Below, one piece after another: positions 1 to 13,900 of a stretch of 64,000 nucleotides of DNA. Under the pieces are notes generated by a model that worked only from the letters and a program-made list of their open reading frames with translations, searched no databases and was not told where the DNA came from. This stretch comes from Lineus longissimus (taxonomy: Eukaryota; Nemertea; Pilidiophora; Heteronemertea; Lineidae). Each line of letters begins with the position of its first letter. Positions within the stretch are counted from its first letter, which is position 1. Both the position numbers and the translations under genes were made by a program. Location: NCBI RefSeq assembly GCF_910592395.1, contig NC_088313.1, forward strand, positions 19,608,437-19,672,436, in the 5' to 3' direction.

Positions 1-268
1 ACCAGAGTATGAATGCAGCAATCAATTGATTCCTCATTAAGAAGGTTATGCGATCGCTGGGGAAAACCTACTCAATGATTTAAAACCAACGACATGCCAT
101 GTATCGTATCAATGAGATGGGAGTCAACATATATAGCCCTTCAGTTGGCCTTCTGAAAAATTAACTACGTCACACTGGTCCCATCGTACACAACGCGACT
201 AACCAGCTATTTGAAATGGACTCTTCGAGGCCATTGTTCAGGCATTTGGCGTGGGGGTATGAGGTACA

Positions 269-298
269 CTAACAATGCCATAGAGCACCGGAATGACC
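269..298 (-). CDS. Possible terminal exon of the MOXD1-like gene, apparently frameshifted
   Basis: The first acceptor after the ENVTY exon is a TTTTGTAG on the minus strand ending at 299. Spliced in phase it adds nine residues (GHSGALWHC) and stops at TAG 269-271. In the neighbouring frame the same DNA reads SMALLVYLIPPR. This resembles the family's EMCLxYLxYYPR segment, which carries the CuM methionine ligand. One extra or missing base would explain both readings. The true last exon may instead lie left of position 1. Confidence 0.3.
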   Translation of the reverse strand, partial: GHSGALWHC

Positions 299-530
299 CT
301 ACAAAAGGGCTTTGGGCTCCGTCCGAAGGTGTACGTAGGACCAACGTGTACTCGGCCGAGTCAAACAGGCGATGAGAGAAGAAGAGAAGCGATATATTTA
401 GTATCCAAAAAGGCCATAAAGTTGAGGTGGCTTTCTTGCCTTGCCAGTAGAATTCGATTTGGCAAGGTAGGCCTCTCGCTGGGCCCAGGAATATTCCAGG
501 GGGTAAATGTCTCCGGTGACAAAATCTTAC

Positions 531-3500
531 GTAGGTGACATTTTCTCTCCCAGTTGACTTGTAGGTGCATTCAGTAGCAATCACGTCATTCTGAAAAAGA
601 CGATTTAAAAAAGATATTACTGAAAACCTTGTAAGGAACAGGACCGATGGTGATGTTTTACTGACAGTGATTTAAAAGCCTGTTCTTAAAATGCGTCTTG
701 TTAGCCGTGGGCAATCTTTCCCTATCCCTTCGTTGTACCTCTCATTACCTTTTTAATCGCACGTTCCTCAGGCAGCGTCATGATAGTCTGGTAGTCGAAA
801 TCGTAGTATTTATCCCCGGCGATTGGTGGCTGTTCGATCCCATCTCTGATCTGCCCGACTTTTATGCCAACTCCCAAGAAATGGGTGTGCACCATGGCAG
901 CGAAGACATTCAGTTGGTTTTCATATGACTCCTCGACTGCCTGTAGGATGAAAAATGCACCCAGTTTAGTAATAAAATCTGGCCCATGTCGATCTATCGT
1001 TTCTTATGTATAATGGATTAAATTGTATAATGGGACCTTGCTTAGAGTCGAAAGATTCAAATTTTTCTATCAACTTATAGCAACTCACGTCGTTGAGGCA
1101 TTTCTCGTAGCAGATACCAAATGATTTGAAGGAATCCGCCTTGGGTGGGATGATGTGGTTCTGGTCAATCATTTTCCCGAATGTGAGGACATCTGCATCA
1201 TGTTTTCGGAGGATGGGCGTGTAGTGGATGCGGATACCGGAATCATCAACCTGGCCTGTAGGGGAGAGTGGGAAGGGAAGATATAATTTTTAATTGAGAA
1301 TCCTTAAACCCCTTCCGTACTCACTCACTCACTCACTCAGACCCTCCGCTCCTCTGAGAGCAGGCCACCAACAACTTTCGTCTACCGTCGTCCGTCTTTA
1401 TATCGTGTGGGAATAGTTTTCTGGTAACAGTAGATCACAATAGGCCCGCCTGATCTTTTGTGGCTGGTGAAATTGAGGGGTGTAAGGAGTGCATTGCACC
1501 CCTCTGAAATTTGTTTGAGAAAAGATCGGGTGGGTCTATCATTGTTGCCGGAAATCGATTCCTCATGCAATAGGGTTGTACGATTGGGCACCGTGGATAT
1601 GCCGAGTATCTCATGGTAATGCATCCGCACCAACATTGAATAGTGACAAATGTTATAAGAAGCTTTGACAAGACGAAGAGCAGTTCACTGACCTGAAATC
1701 CTTTCTTCGTTATTGTAATGTGTCTCCATGATCAAGAAGTCCGGATCGAACTCGGTTCCCATTGAGAAGCCGACATGCTCTGGGAACGAGAATGGCTAGG
1801 ATGGAAGGTGCAAATATTCCAGTCAAGACTGTGTCCCGTTGTTGTCCGTAAAACAACTTCAGTATTCACAGTAGCCCAAAGAAAATGTTCCATCCTTTTC
1901 TCCGACTTGTCAACAGTTTAAAACTTGAAAGCGCTGATGATGATATATTTCTCATTATGTCACATTCCCAACTTCAGATATTGTTTTGTCAAATATAGAT
2001 TATGATTGAGTACACGTATAATGTAATTAATGTGCCACAGCATTGTCTATAATTAGTATTCCAGTTTCCTTTGACCGACTCACTGAAGTTCGGTGTCCAA
2101 ATTCTAGTCATGAAATATCATAAGTAGCTTACCTCTCCGCCAACCGCCCATGTAATGATCGAATGAAAACATGCGTAATGAAACCATGGAATCGCACTGG
2201 GGTTCTTGTCGTAGCAGAGGAACTGCTTCCCTTCAAATGTATCATTGATAGGTGCAGGGGTGGGGCCGCACGCGAAGATTATGATGTGATGGACCAAGCC
2301 TTTGTTGCCCTTCTTGATGATGGGTTCAAACTGAAAGGATGTGGCAATATGTGAGTTGATGATATATGCTGATCTGTTAGAACAAACACACCCGCCTGGT
2401 ACACGCGATGTACACGAAGACTTTTGATTATGAATTTGGTTGAATTGGATCTAACAGCACTAGATGTAATAACTGATGTGAGTTTATCCCAAGAAGTAAT
2501 CAAGAGATCGCAACTTGATCACCTCACATCGCTATTTAGTTTGCAGGAGAATTCTGGTTAGAATACCAGAAGCGGTTTGGTTAAAAAGAAGGGAACTTGC
2601 ATGGAGAAGGAGGAGGTTGCCGAAAGAATTGACAGAAGGATTTCCGCCCATGCACGACTGAGATTGATTGAATTGTGATATCTGCAGTGACCGGTGACGC
2701 AGGATTGACCTCTTCTGATTAGACAATGCTGGCGATAGTCTTTCGTAAACCACTGAATGTGTCTGCTCGTCAGGAATTATCGCTGCATTTATCCCGTGCT
2801 TACCTTAAATAGGTGGTGCTTCTTGTTCACTTTGGGCATCCTAAACACATTGCAAGAGTATGTGGTATCATCAGACGGAACCGTGTACTGCGGATACAAC
2901 AGCAGAGTCAAGGCATCCAATATTTTAATACTTTCCTTCGGTTTTACATCAGTTCATCAAACTACTCGGACTTGAATTCTACTTTGGTGACGATTCTCAC
3001 TAATTACAATACGCTTGTTGCCCAGCTGACAACACAGTGATTCATCTGCACGGAAAAGCACGGTGTCCGCGCATATGCACTAGCTAATACAATACGCACG
3101 GGCTTCCCCTTTCTGTGACAGTTGTTCAAAAGAGATCTTCAAGGTCTAAATGTCAGATAGTTTTGCAGAAGCCATCTGACATTAATCCAGACAACATTGC
3201 TGCTTCTAAAACTTACATTCTGATTCCTAAATTCATACCACAAGAAGTTAGCTGGCAGTGGAATCGCCTTCTTGACGACTCCGAGCAGCTGGATGTTCCT
3301 CTGTCCTCGCTGCGTATGGTGATAGATGATTGAATCCTCGTCTTTGGGGTCAGATGGAAACATCGCCCAGATCATCTTCATGGAGCCATTCTGTATAGAA
3401 TAAGACAACAGAAAAAAGCATAAGTTCTCGATGCTTATAGTAGATAGTTCAAAATAACAATGAGAAAACTAGAATCAAACGCCCAGTCCCATCGTTTTGC

Positions 3501-4615
3501 TACTGAAAAGGGTCATGTCCCGCCGTCACGAAAGTAAGTGACGTAGTTGTATTAGTCTATCTGGATTTGGCAAAAGAAAAACGATATCGTCAATCATATT
3601 CATACAGAGAAGCTTGTGTGCTTGCGCGTCATGCAATGAGGTCGGGTCTATGAAAACCAAGATACTGTATCGACGTTATTTAGCCTGTTGAGGGACGCCT
3701 CTATCTTGTGTGTAATAGGCTTATGTGACACAGACGCGCCAAACCGGCTAAATAGCGTTGACACAGTAGAATGCATGTATTTACCCTAATAGCTAAATCG
3801 TGTTGTTGATCACATGTATTCAGCTTCCTCTTAAACTTTAGGATGGTGAAGCCGTCTTCTTCTTTACCCATCAGCAGTTCAACGTCCTGTTTCGGGTCCA
3901 TTAATGGCTTAGTGTGACCCGTCGCATGGCGGTCCTGAAACAGCAACACCAATTACGTGGCAATTTATGCTAAATGCCAAAATGATACGAGTCAGTGTCT
4001 CCAACAGATTTGTATGATACCCTTTAGTTCGATGACAAATTGAAGATGCAAGTATCCTGCTTAGTATATCTCATGGGACAGGCTTCCTTCAACTGAAAGG
4101 AACAAAATACTAACAAGCGTGCCAGTGATAATGAGCTGCATCGCCGAAAGGCGCAGATGCCAAGTTGCAACGGGCTTCATTTGTTGGGCGTCAGGCTACG
4201 CCAATGGTCGTGCTTCGACAAATTCCACTACTTTGCCAAATAGTTGACAGAAAGCGGTTATAAAAAAGATGAGACCTCAACCTATCATGGCATAGCAGTA
4301 CTGGTAGTATCGGATGCGAGGATTACTCCTTTTCATGCTCACCTGCAGTATGGCTTTCCCGGCCTTCACCCACCCAATGATGATATCGGCGCCCTCCATC
4401 CTTCCGGAAGGGGTGAACCCCACAGCAACATAACCTACGGTCTGCGCATGGAGTTCCATTGTGATCGTCACGTCATCGTGGCTCCAGTACATGCGAATTT
4501 TCTTCGCTACGTCAATGAAGGCATTATTTTCGTAGGTCGTAGAAGGTGCAGGATCAGCACTGCCCCGTGTTGCCAGAAAGAGCAACACAAGGAGGGACAA
4601 CGCGCTGCTTTTCAT
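531..4615 (-). CDS. MOXD1: DBH-like copper monooxygenase (MOXD1 type), nine coding exons, 3' end uncertain
   Basis: Ascorbate-dependent type II copper monooxygenase of the dopamine beta-hydroxylase/PHM family, expected in the secretory pathway; the substrate of MOXD1-type enzymes is not established. Exons in transcript order: 4343-4615, 3785-3934, 3217-3390, 2804-2887, 2133-2330, 1693-1795, 1089-1255, 749-940, 531-590. All have GT-AG ends and keep one frame (about 467 residues). Residues 1-20 form a signal peptide (hydrophobic LLVLLFLA). A DOMON domain follows at about 30-150 (YWSHDDVTITMELHAQTVGY, VAVGFTPSGRM). The copper domains follow: HH at 241-242 and THYNN (His 319) fit one copper site, and HTH at 401-403 fits two ligands of the second. 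The family then has a conserved Met just after NVTxGG; here the supported exon stops at ENVTY and no good next exon was found. MOXD2 or another family member is possible. The start is the first ATG before the signal peptide. Confidence 0.9.
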
Positions 4616-4727
4616 TGCTTTAGAGAACGAGAGATGGTCGCAAGGAGTAAACCAAGACCATGAACCGTTTTATTTGAGAACTGATGGCGAGATGTGTGAC
4701 TGGCACTTGCAAGTCAAAACCAAAAAT

Positions 4728-4735
4728 TATATATG
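4728..4735 (-). promoter_or_regulatory. TATA-like box upstream of MOXD1-like gene
   Basis: ATATATAA on the minus strand lies about 113 bp upstream of the ATG at 4615, a plausible core promoter position. Seen only as a motif; no initiator could be assigned. Confidence 0.35.
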
Positions 4736-5695
4736 TCGCGGTCTGACATCGATATCATGATATGATATGATTGTATATAGAACTGCAGTGCAGAGCAAAG
4801 AGGACATGGGGATTTTATTGGTGTCTGCGATTAGATACAAAGAGGTCAAGGGCCAAAATGGGTAAAACGTTTAAATGCCCTGAGGAAAAGGTACTGTATG
4901 CTTAGTTTAATCTTATCCACGCCGCTTCGTACAAAAAAGCTGAAACTCTCCTGACGAGACGAACATGAAAGAAATACGATACCTTTGTACAATGTACTTT
5001 ATACTTTTGGGGTAGAAATATATAGACTGGGCAATACTCCATTCTTGATAATACTCATGTGACAAGGCATACGATTGGGTGGTACTCATGTGACGAGGCA
5101 TGATCACCTTAAAAGAACTATCATCTCGTACTTGATCTGAACAACCGAGCCGAGAGATCTCGAGACTAGCTTGGATCGTCATCTTTAGCGTCATATCGAC
5201 CTTCTCCCCACTCTGGCCACCAGTAGACGATCTCTATCACCCCCCCCCCCCCGCTATGGATTCCCGAGCATTAGAAATCTAATCAAAAGTGACTTCCTTG
5301 ACACCTTACGATATATGGGTACATTTTACGCGAATCAGGACACGATCGGTCATGTGGGGACCCGCGTCTAATTTACTCCAGCGAGAGTCGAGCGCCAAGT
5401 TTGTGGATTTCGAGTTAATCTCCCAGCCCGGGAGTCGGATCAATATTGGTAGATGTACTCTCGAAGGTGTCCGTAACAGAAGACATTTCCTTCGCCGGGG
5501 TTTAAGGTGATCACTTGACACTACCGAGGAGCCTGCTATGTAAACTGAGGATGGCTTTGGGATGCGGCGGACACGGTTTGCCCATCGGGGGAATTAGCAG
5601 CTCGACCTTCGTCGTGAATGGACTCCGTGATTAATTCGGAGGGCTTTGATCGCTGAAGAGATACTCTGAGTGAGTGCCAATTCTTGAATTGTCGG
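4736..5695. other. Intergenic, no gene seen
   Basis: Only short unrelated open frames (under 95 codons) without splice support. It contains a 13-base C run at 5240-5252. Confidence 0.6.
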
Positions 5696-5820
5696 AGTTG
5701 AATTTTTTCATATAAGTTCAAAATTCTGAAAAATTTTCAAAGAAAAAATTATTTTGGGGCTGATGATGTTTCTTCATTTTAGCAGAAAAAAAACAAGTGA
5801 AAAAATATCTGGACTTAAAA
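5696..5820 (+). repeat. Dispersed repeat family R1, copy 1
   Basis: AT-rich element containing AAGTTCAAAATTCTGAAA and CTGATGATGTTTCTTCATTT. It aligns over about 110 bp with the reverse complement of 32150-32275. Its first 40 bp match 58661-58701. Three copies in one window indicate an interspersed repeat; its class is unknown. Confidence 0.75.
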
Positions 5821-8200
5821 TTTTTTCATCTGTAGCATGACAAATTGGCACATACTCTTCCAATAAATGTAAGTTTTGCTGACAAGGATGGTTCTGTGGA
5901 TCTTGTTGAGATAAACGTTTTCTTTTGCCCCTGGGGCTTAATCAGTAATGGTATAGGTCTTATGTTGGCAGGATTGAATTACCAGAATGAAACCTGAACA
6001 TCAATATAATTATCTCTTGGTAACTCTGATTAACAAAGTATTAATCATATGGTAGACTCGTTATTTAATCGGGTTTGCTATCTCACAGTACATCAAGACT
6101 ACATCGATGTTCACGCTATACAGCCAGTTGTGCTCACTAGTCCCACGAGTACTACCATTTTGAACCCCAGCTCCTGCGCATTAATGGCGTGGCTCCATAT
6201 CTTGTTCCGATCTCCAGACAATATTTGCTCCTATTGGAATTAAAATGGTCATGAAAACGACCAAATAGAGAAATGACTGTTGGTGTCATTTCGTTACGGC
6301 CACCCGCCGGCAAAAAAGCACCGTGTCTCTTTAATACAGCAATTGCTTGAAAGACATGTCAGTCTTGCGGTTCCTCATTTTAGCTTCGTTCCTACTGTGA
6401 TTTTAAATTGTCTTAGGGAACGCGTCTGACACATTAGGGGTGATTTAAAGATCAATTATGATTATCACGAGAGACATTAACGCGCTGACACGCGGCTGAC
6501 ATACGCCAATAATGATACAATGTACTTATCTGTCATGTTCGAAATCTGGCAAATGTACCAGAAACAGTCAAGTCACGATTTATCATCGCCATTTAGGTAG
6601 TTAGATCAAAATGGTGTTACGATTGATGCTACTATCACAATGACTTTGTATTAACTAACGGATTATCATGAAGATAGTCCATCCCAAAGTGATACTGGCC
6701 CGAAGATGAGCTGGTGAATATTATGAAGGAGCATGGCTGACATTAGGCAGGTTTCGCAGATCATGTTATTTTCGTCATTTTATTCGTATTTGTTATCACT
6801 ACCAATTTCAGATGATAAACCCTATTCCGTAATCAATCATGGTCGTAAAAAGCAACACCCCACAGACCAGGTGACGGCGCTGTGCTGGGAACGATAAAGA
6901 TTTTTATTACGCGTCGAAAATCTTAACAATTTAAGATTGATGATTTTCAATTAAATAAAACGGTTTTCCTTTGACGGTGATTTGAAATGCCAACAATGGT
7001 GGTGTGATTTGCTATATTTCACTATCGAAATTGCCTGTTGCTTTGATGTGACACGTGAAGGGAATTCAATGAAAACAGGCCAGCAATGTTACCAAGACAG
7101 GTACGTCTTTTATACACGTACGAAGTTATCCATGGACTCATATCTCTTGAACATCCTTAACTCCCTTAACTGCCAATGACCTCACCCCGCTCAGGATAGG
7201 GTGTCGCCGCTACGGCAAAAATCCCTCGAAAAATGTTGAGAGCAGTGCTGCCACCGTTGGTGATAAAGTCCCTTGGCCACCTGCCGAGAGATGTACTTAC
7301 TTACTCGTTGCTGACTGCCAATTATTCTGAGTACGAAAGCTTCCAATGTGATCATCGGTGTACATTACATCCCGGTAATGATCAAGTCGATCGGATCGGT
7401 AATGAGAGTCATTTACCTGGAGATAAGGGCACATTAGTGCTAATCAAAAAGTGATTATAGTTATACCTGATGTTTGTTCCCGCTAATGAGAGCCATGTCT
7501 GAGGTTTGTCATGCTAGATGGAGATAATGAGAATAAATGCTTGCAAGTATTCCATTTCTCCTAAAGAACACCGCCTAATATTTGTATTGGATGTTTGTCT
7601 TGCTGAAAACACAAGGCAGACTGAGTGACATCGAGGACGAAGTGTAAACACCAATGCTTCAAATAAAAGGAACTAGTTCATTGACAAAAGGAAATGAGAG
7701 TTCCCTATCTCATTTCTTTCATCTTGATTCTGTATATGCAGATCGATTGTTTTGGTAGGAAGAAACTTCGATGCATTTAGAGATTTATCCGTTTATTGGG
7801 CAGAAATGAGAGTAAGAAATGCTGGCAAAACGAAACGGTACATAGGTAGGCATGTTCCGGATCGGATTCAAGGACATCCAACCATTGATTCGGTTGTTTT
7901 AGCCTGTCTCGACCTGTTTCGGTGATCGAACTGTTTTGTGGTTAGCTGTTTATTGATTGGTTTAGTTGATAAATGTTGAAGATTAGCAGTCCTCCGGGGA
8001 GGAAACAAGTAGCCCATTAGCGATCGAAACTTAATGGGAAACCCGTAGAGCTTTCAGTTGGTGTACATCAAAAACACGTCTGGGTGGAGAGTTAGACGTA
8101 TCAGTCGATTACATACAACTGCAGCATCACTTACAGCGTTCTTATCCACCACCAACGAATTAGGTGTTTCGGCAAGGGTAGCTGATCGACCGGCCTAGCA
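5821..8200. other. Intergenic, no gene seen
   Basis: No open frame above about 75 codons and no coherent exon chain on either strand. No RNA gene was recognised. Confidence 0.55.
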
Positions 8201-8286
8201 GCATACCGAACTTCCAGCGGTATTGCCTCCGCAGCCTCCGTTGTCTGGAAGCTGAGCAATGTCAATACTTTGAGAGTCAAGATGGC
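8201..8286 (+). repeat. Dispersed repeat family R2, copy 1
   Basis: The block beginning near GAACTTCCAGCGGTATTGCC and running through TGAGCAATGTCAATAC recurs in the same orientation at 59404-59502. That copy has an extra segment of about 12 bp in the middle. Short length and good identity suggest a SINE-like or other interspersed repeat. Confidence 0.7.
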
Positions 8287-9152
8287 CTGTCGATGGATGA
8301 CCGATGAAAGAACCAACGTAAACGTAAGCATCTCTTGATCCAGTTGCGAATGCCCCTTATGAGAGTCACAGATGCTGCAATAACCAACCAAGACGAACTG
8401 AAAAATATAAGCATTTTGATATTTCTTTTACACAACAGAGACAATTTTCTCCTTTTTATTGTTCCGACATTGTCGATACAGCTCAAGTCGAACCACAAAC
8501 GATGGCTTTCCAACAGACGCTAATTTTCTCTATTGGGTTATACCGCTTCTAACAGATTGCTTCATCGAAATGCCTCTTGATTAATCATGTTAAAAGAGGA
8601 GTAATTTGATTCGACAGATAGAATCCTTCGTGCAGTAAATATTGAGTCCCAATATTCGTTTGAGGCAATTAATAAAGGAAACACAGCCATGATAGCGGTG
8701 GAATATGTTGCAGATCTATCAATGGATGAAATATTATTCTAATTACCTCAAATGAATTGAATTTTTGTTCTGATAAACGGCGAGATGCCACTATCTCTTG
8801 TCGCAGAAGCACGAGTTCCAGCTCCGTCCTCGGCAATCACACCCAGCAAAGCCGACTCGGCAATTTATCTGCCAGTTAGTGTCTTTCCTTTGCATTCATG
8901 CTTGGCTGGTCAGTAATGTTGAAAGTGTCAGCATCATGATTCATGGCGCGATAGCCTGGCAGAGAATTGGTTTTCAATTATTTGTGGGTTGTAGTGTGTG
9001 GCTTTCCTTGTTGGTATCACGCTGTTGTCGTCAGCTTCCAAAGATATGGGCATGTCGACACTTAGTTCTTGGCACAGGTTATTCAGTCAAAGATACATTT
9101 GTGGTTCTGTGCTAAATGTCATTTTTCGTGCCAGAAAGCTAAAAATGCTAAG
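8287..9152. other. Intergenic, no gene seen
   Basis: Contains a 105-codon plus-strand frame near 8798-9115 with no recognisable domain or splice context; it is treated as chance. Confidence 0.5.
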
Positions 9153-9257
9153 CACAGGCGCATGAAAATCCGGATTAAAACGCCAGCCCAACTGACCACA
9201 CACGTCAGCAAGTGTTGATGGTCAGGTTTTAATCTGATTCTTCATACGCCAGTGCCT
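9153..9257. repeat. Fold-back (imperfect inverted repeat)
   Basis: The left arm (GGCGCATGAAAATCCGGATT then AAAAC) matches the reverse complement of the right arm (GTTTTAATCTGATTCTTCAT then ACGCC). The arms are about 30 bp with a short central loop that itself has TGACCA/TGGTCA pairing. This could be a MITE-like element or a hairpin RNA locus; no coding content. Confidence 0.65.
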
Positions 9258-10790
9258 TGTACCAAGATCAGTGATCTGACTCCTTGCTTCTGACTTGACA
9301 AAGCTTTTAATCAAAATGGCGCATGCTAGCTAACAATGATTAAGCTAATTGATCACTTCACCTTATCAATCCTGCAGCCATATCTCACAGGAATTATATT
9401 ATCACCGCACAATATCACCAACCTGTCTCTCCGGCACACAAAGGAGTCATCCTGGGTTACAGGTTGCCGAATGTGCACACTGGAGATACTGACACAACCA
9501 CGCGCGAAGACCTTTGGAACAGGGTTCCAATATAGTATCTTGGCGCCGTTGTTGTTATTGTAGTAGCTCTTTACAAGAGGAGGGCCATAAACATTCTACG
9601 AGCACAATCTCGTTTAATCGAATACGGTATTTTCCTAAACGCACACCTGTTCGGTTTGCCTGAATATACCCCCTAGAAAGGTTATCATTATAATAAATCA
9701 CACTTTATTCACATCAATATTGCTCTGAAATTGATGAAAAATAGATTACAGTTGCACAAAAGTACGCCAGCACTTCTACGTTATCTCTTACCATTGACCA
9801 GAAGGACCCACAGCGACCCATGTTTGGGCCGCTACCCCTCAACTGAAGCATCTGGTTTTGACTGAGAGGACTTTTATTACATCCCCATCGTCCATCAATG
9901 ATCAAAGTCAGGTAGTTTCTGATTCGGGCAAGTCAGGCGATAATCTAATTCCATTACCAATATCAAAGCCTCTTTATTTGTTGTCAGCAAATGATTTGGA
10001 CTGATGATCCTATTTGGACTGATGTAAGTAGTTAACACAGTAATGGACTCCGCGAACTGAATAAAGACGGAAGCGAATCACATGCAATGAAAGTTTAGGA
10101 AGGACAAACATTATCGATGTTTGCGTACAATATAATTTCATCTCTCTTTGGCGATCACATGTAGCAACGAGAAACCAGCAGACGTGCTTGTCATAATCGG
10201 CAGCTACACTTTTCAAAAATACCTGAAATCGGCTTGGAAAAGTCCCCGGAAAAGCAGCATTTCCCTGTAACCTTCAATCCGACAGATTAACAACAGCCTT
10301 GGTTAAAGAAAACCTCTCAATTGGCAGAGGCATTGGCTGGTCTTCGGCTAGGTTTGTGTTCAGTACATGATCAGAGATAGCGCCGAAAGTGAAATAATCC
10401 GCTCATGTTATGTCCAAAGCAAAAACGAGACAAGTAAGGCGAACGTCAATCTCAGCCAAGGATGCCGGATTATTGGAAGTTTTTTCCGCGAGGGTCACCA
10501 TCTACATGGGTAATAGTACATCGAGGGGCCATGCCAGCTTTTCAATCAAGCACCTCTCAGGAACTCATCTATCCACGCGCCTTTTTGTCCGATGGTCACG
10601 TTGACAGATTTTTTTCTGAACTTACCAGCATTTCATCGGGCTTGAGGGTTGTTTTTGCTTTGTAAGGAGTTCCATTCCAGCTTTACCTTTTCAGCCTAAA
10701 AAATATAACACCTTTGTACCGTTCCGTTAGGCATCACATTGTCACTTGTCATGATTACTTACATACGTTGACTTGAAAAGACGACGTGAG
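9258..10790. other. Intergenic, no gene seen
   Basis: Only short frames (under 76 codons); no RNA gene or repeat recognised. Confidence 0.5.
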
Positions 10791-10925
10791 GATGAAAGGT
10801 GACATCGTGAATCGTATGTAGCCCAATCTTTGGAAATGACTTGTTCGTTCTTCATGTCATACATGAAAAGTGAACAGTGACACGTTACATGTCAAAGCCG
10901 AGCCTGAACTTTGACGGTCTTTATA
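10791..10925 (+). repeat. Dispersed repeat family R3, copy 1
   Basis: The segment with GACATCGTGAATCGTATGTAG, a TTTGGAA block, GACTTGTTCGTTCTTC and a following TTTATAT matches 14276-14408 in the same order and orientation. Small indels separate the copies. Class unknown. Confidence 0.7.
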
Positions 10926-13900
10926 TCAAATGCTTTCGTGGAGAGCTGGAAAAAATATATGCTGCACCAAACAACGCCATTAGAATCTGATTCAAAAGTA
11001 CTTTCATAACTTTTTACTTTTGAATCCATTTCATCCTCTGCTGCACAATGCACAAATGAAGTGGGGTACTTTCCTTCTGTCGTAGACTGTACACACAGCT
11101 TTCCTTATCCATTACATCAAGATGTTGCTTATTCCTTCTTGAAGAGGTGGCGGAAACATTAGGTGTTGTTATCGATGCCTCTTGAATACATTAATGACCA
11201 CTACATTAACCTTAACACAAGACGAGAGTGAAAATAAGGAGGTTGGAGATGTGTGATGATATTCTCTAGCTGAGGAGCACCAGCAGACACTGCTGGTATA
11301 TCATGGACATTTCAGTTGATAGATGATCTAGAGGCCGGGAATTTGAATTTTGATATCGTTTGATACCATACTGCGTGATGTATTCGGTTCTTAAAGTTGG
11401 ACACTGGTAAAAGAAAACGCATCTGAGATTCTTCTGTAGAAGTAATTTTGGACTGGCCTATATTTTGTTATTGACACCTTTCATTCCGTAACACATGGGT
11501 AGATTTTAACAGTCACCGAATACACGATTCTTTTCTTTAAAATATTGCCTGACTCCGAACCATATGCTCAGATTTCATTTTTCAGTTTTTGTACTTTTCT
11601 TTCCAATATCGCGTAGCTAAGATTGAATATCAAAATAAAAAACTTTCCATTAGCAAATTATTTCTTGATATGAAATAATTTTTGAGAAATTGCGACTCTG
11701 CATTAGATTGCGGAGAATCCAGTTACGTACACTGTATACCATGACGTCCAATGGCACCAAACTTTTATGCCTTATTTGGACTCTACCTTGCCAATAGATA
11801 TGATTTTAGGCGAAATTCAACATTTTAAATTTCTCCCTGACCAGAATGCGTGTGCCTTGAGAAATTAGATATGGATTTGACGCCAAGTGCAAGATCGTTA
11901 AGGCATATCAAATATAGATTGGAACGTATACCAGCTGAGTACCAAGCAATTTATCGAGGATTTTTAAAGAACGATTGATTTTCAATGCAACATCATTAAA
12001 TCCGCGGATGTAATTTCATTCGCTCGATATTTGTCCTTCAATAGAATAGGCAACTGGTGTTTTTTTATGGGAATGTGTCTCAGACTGCAGACTGATGTTC
12101 CTGTTCTATATTTGTCTGCATTTTCAAACGTTGGCTTTATTCCATACCGCTGTCTAAAAAGAATTCCGATTATTTCGTAAGTAAACAATCCTGCTGCTGA
12201 GCGACTGCTTTGTAGTCGTAAAGTCAAAAGCCAGCAATACTTTTACCGTGGTTTTGCTTCTTAACCTCACCTTTAAAACTCTTTGATGTGTCTTCCTTCG
12301 ATAGCTGCTGAGAACATAGATAGGTATGCCACAGTAATATCGCCTCAGGGTCACCTGGTGTTAATGACAAATCGATAACTTCAAGGAAATTCCAGAGTAA
12401 ACGATAAACGTTGTATTCGGCAACGATGTTTTAGAAGTCATTCGAAATACGAAAAAAGAATGCCATTACCTCGGGAAGAATGTAAAGTATACCCCCAAAG
12501 CCTGCCTTTGTGTTAACCCGCGGGAATATGAAGCCATACTGGCTGGCATCCGTTAGCAAGTCTTACTGCTACAGCTAACCGACTTCATCTTTAGTTACAA
12601 TGCCAACGACATTTAACCGATATTGATGTTACATGTTCGAAACAATGATTAATGTTTTCCACATTGTTTATGAGGGTTACAGCGCATGCACTACCACTTG
12701 ATGATAACATAAGAGCTAAAAATACCAGCCCATGGCCACTGACTCCATTTCAATAACCCCTCCTAGCTCAAGGTTACCACCCGACCCATGGTCGTTTAAC
12801 CCAGCTGCCAACAGCAGCAAAAAGATGCTGGCAAAAACTGTTGTATTGGCCGAGGGCGGTTAAGTCCGGAGTAAAAAAGTGGGGGAAACCGTCTCAATGC
12901 TCTTCGAGCACCACAATGATAGCTTTTTATAGAACCATGTATGGATTCTAAGAGGATACCAAACTTCCGTCTTGGAATGCCAAAGCTCAACCGAATCCAA
13001 TGAGATCGTGGACGGCACTATGAGAGAACAACCGAAACTAGGAAATTTGGACGCTGCACATGCAGGAACAGCTCATAAAAATGCATCCAAGGATTCAATA
13101 TATAACCGGTTGTCGACGCTCGGACTCTTATTGCAATTTGTAAAAGATAAATCACCCGTTTTCCCCCGCCACGCAGATCATGTTCAGCCGATTTGGCTCC
13201 TTCGCAAAAGACAGGAAATTGTGCTTTAGCAGATATAAGCGCAGGGATCAAAGTAAGCGATTGAGTGTGGGGTGACTTAACCTTTGATCAGTCGATAGGG
13301 AGCAAGGTTGGTGTGAGCTCTTGGGATGGCGAAAGCGATGGAAAGCATGATTGGGTGAGTGATTTGATCAGTTAGAGAGGACGGTGCGTGAGCCTTCACT
13401 GGGTAAAGCTGTGTGCGTGACTGACCTGTCATAGTTAGCAGGGATCTACTTCCTTTGATAGGGACAGTGGAACAACAATTAAAGATGCAACACGTTACTG
13501 CCAATCGTTCTCCAAAACCATATATAGCATGTTAGCAGTCATGCGAGCACACTTCATCGGAAAAGGCATCCTTTGCTGGTGTAACTTACTCTAGAACAAG
13601 GTGCGTGCAGAAATATATCCGACTCTATGCCAGAGACAGATCATGAGATTATAACCGAACCCAGAATCGTATTGAATCCTTCTTCAAAGTCATTTGATGC
13701 CTTACAAAAGACACCAACGCCTTGTTCAACTATTGAAAGGATGATCTGGAAACCCGATAGAATCTTTTGACACCTCTGTGTCGATGCCTTTGATACCCGA
13801 AAGTGAATTCACTGTCAAGCGTCGAAAGCTTGTATCGAGTTCTCGGACCAATATATACCTGATCGTGAAGACTATGTCATCTTCTCCGCTTTCCGTTTTA

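Noticed and set aside
1316-1339. CACT tandem tract as a functional element
   Set aside because: A short simple-sequence run within a MOXD1-like intron; nothing beyond a microsatellite.
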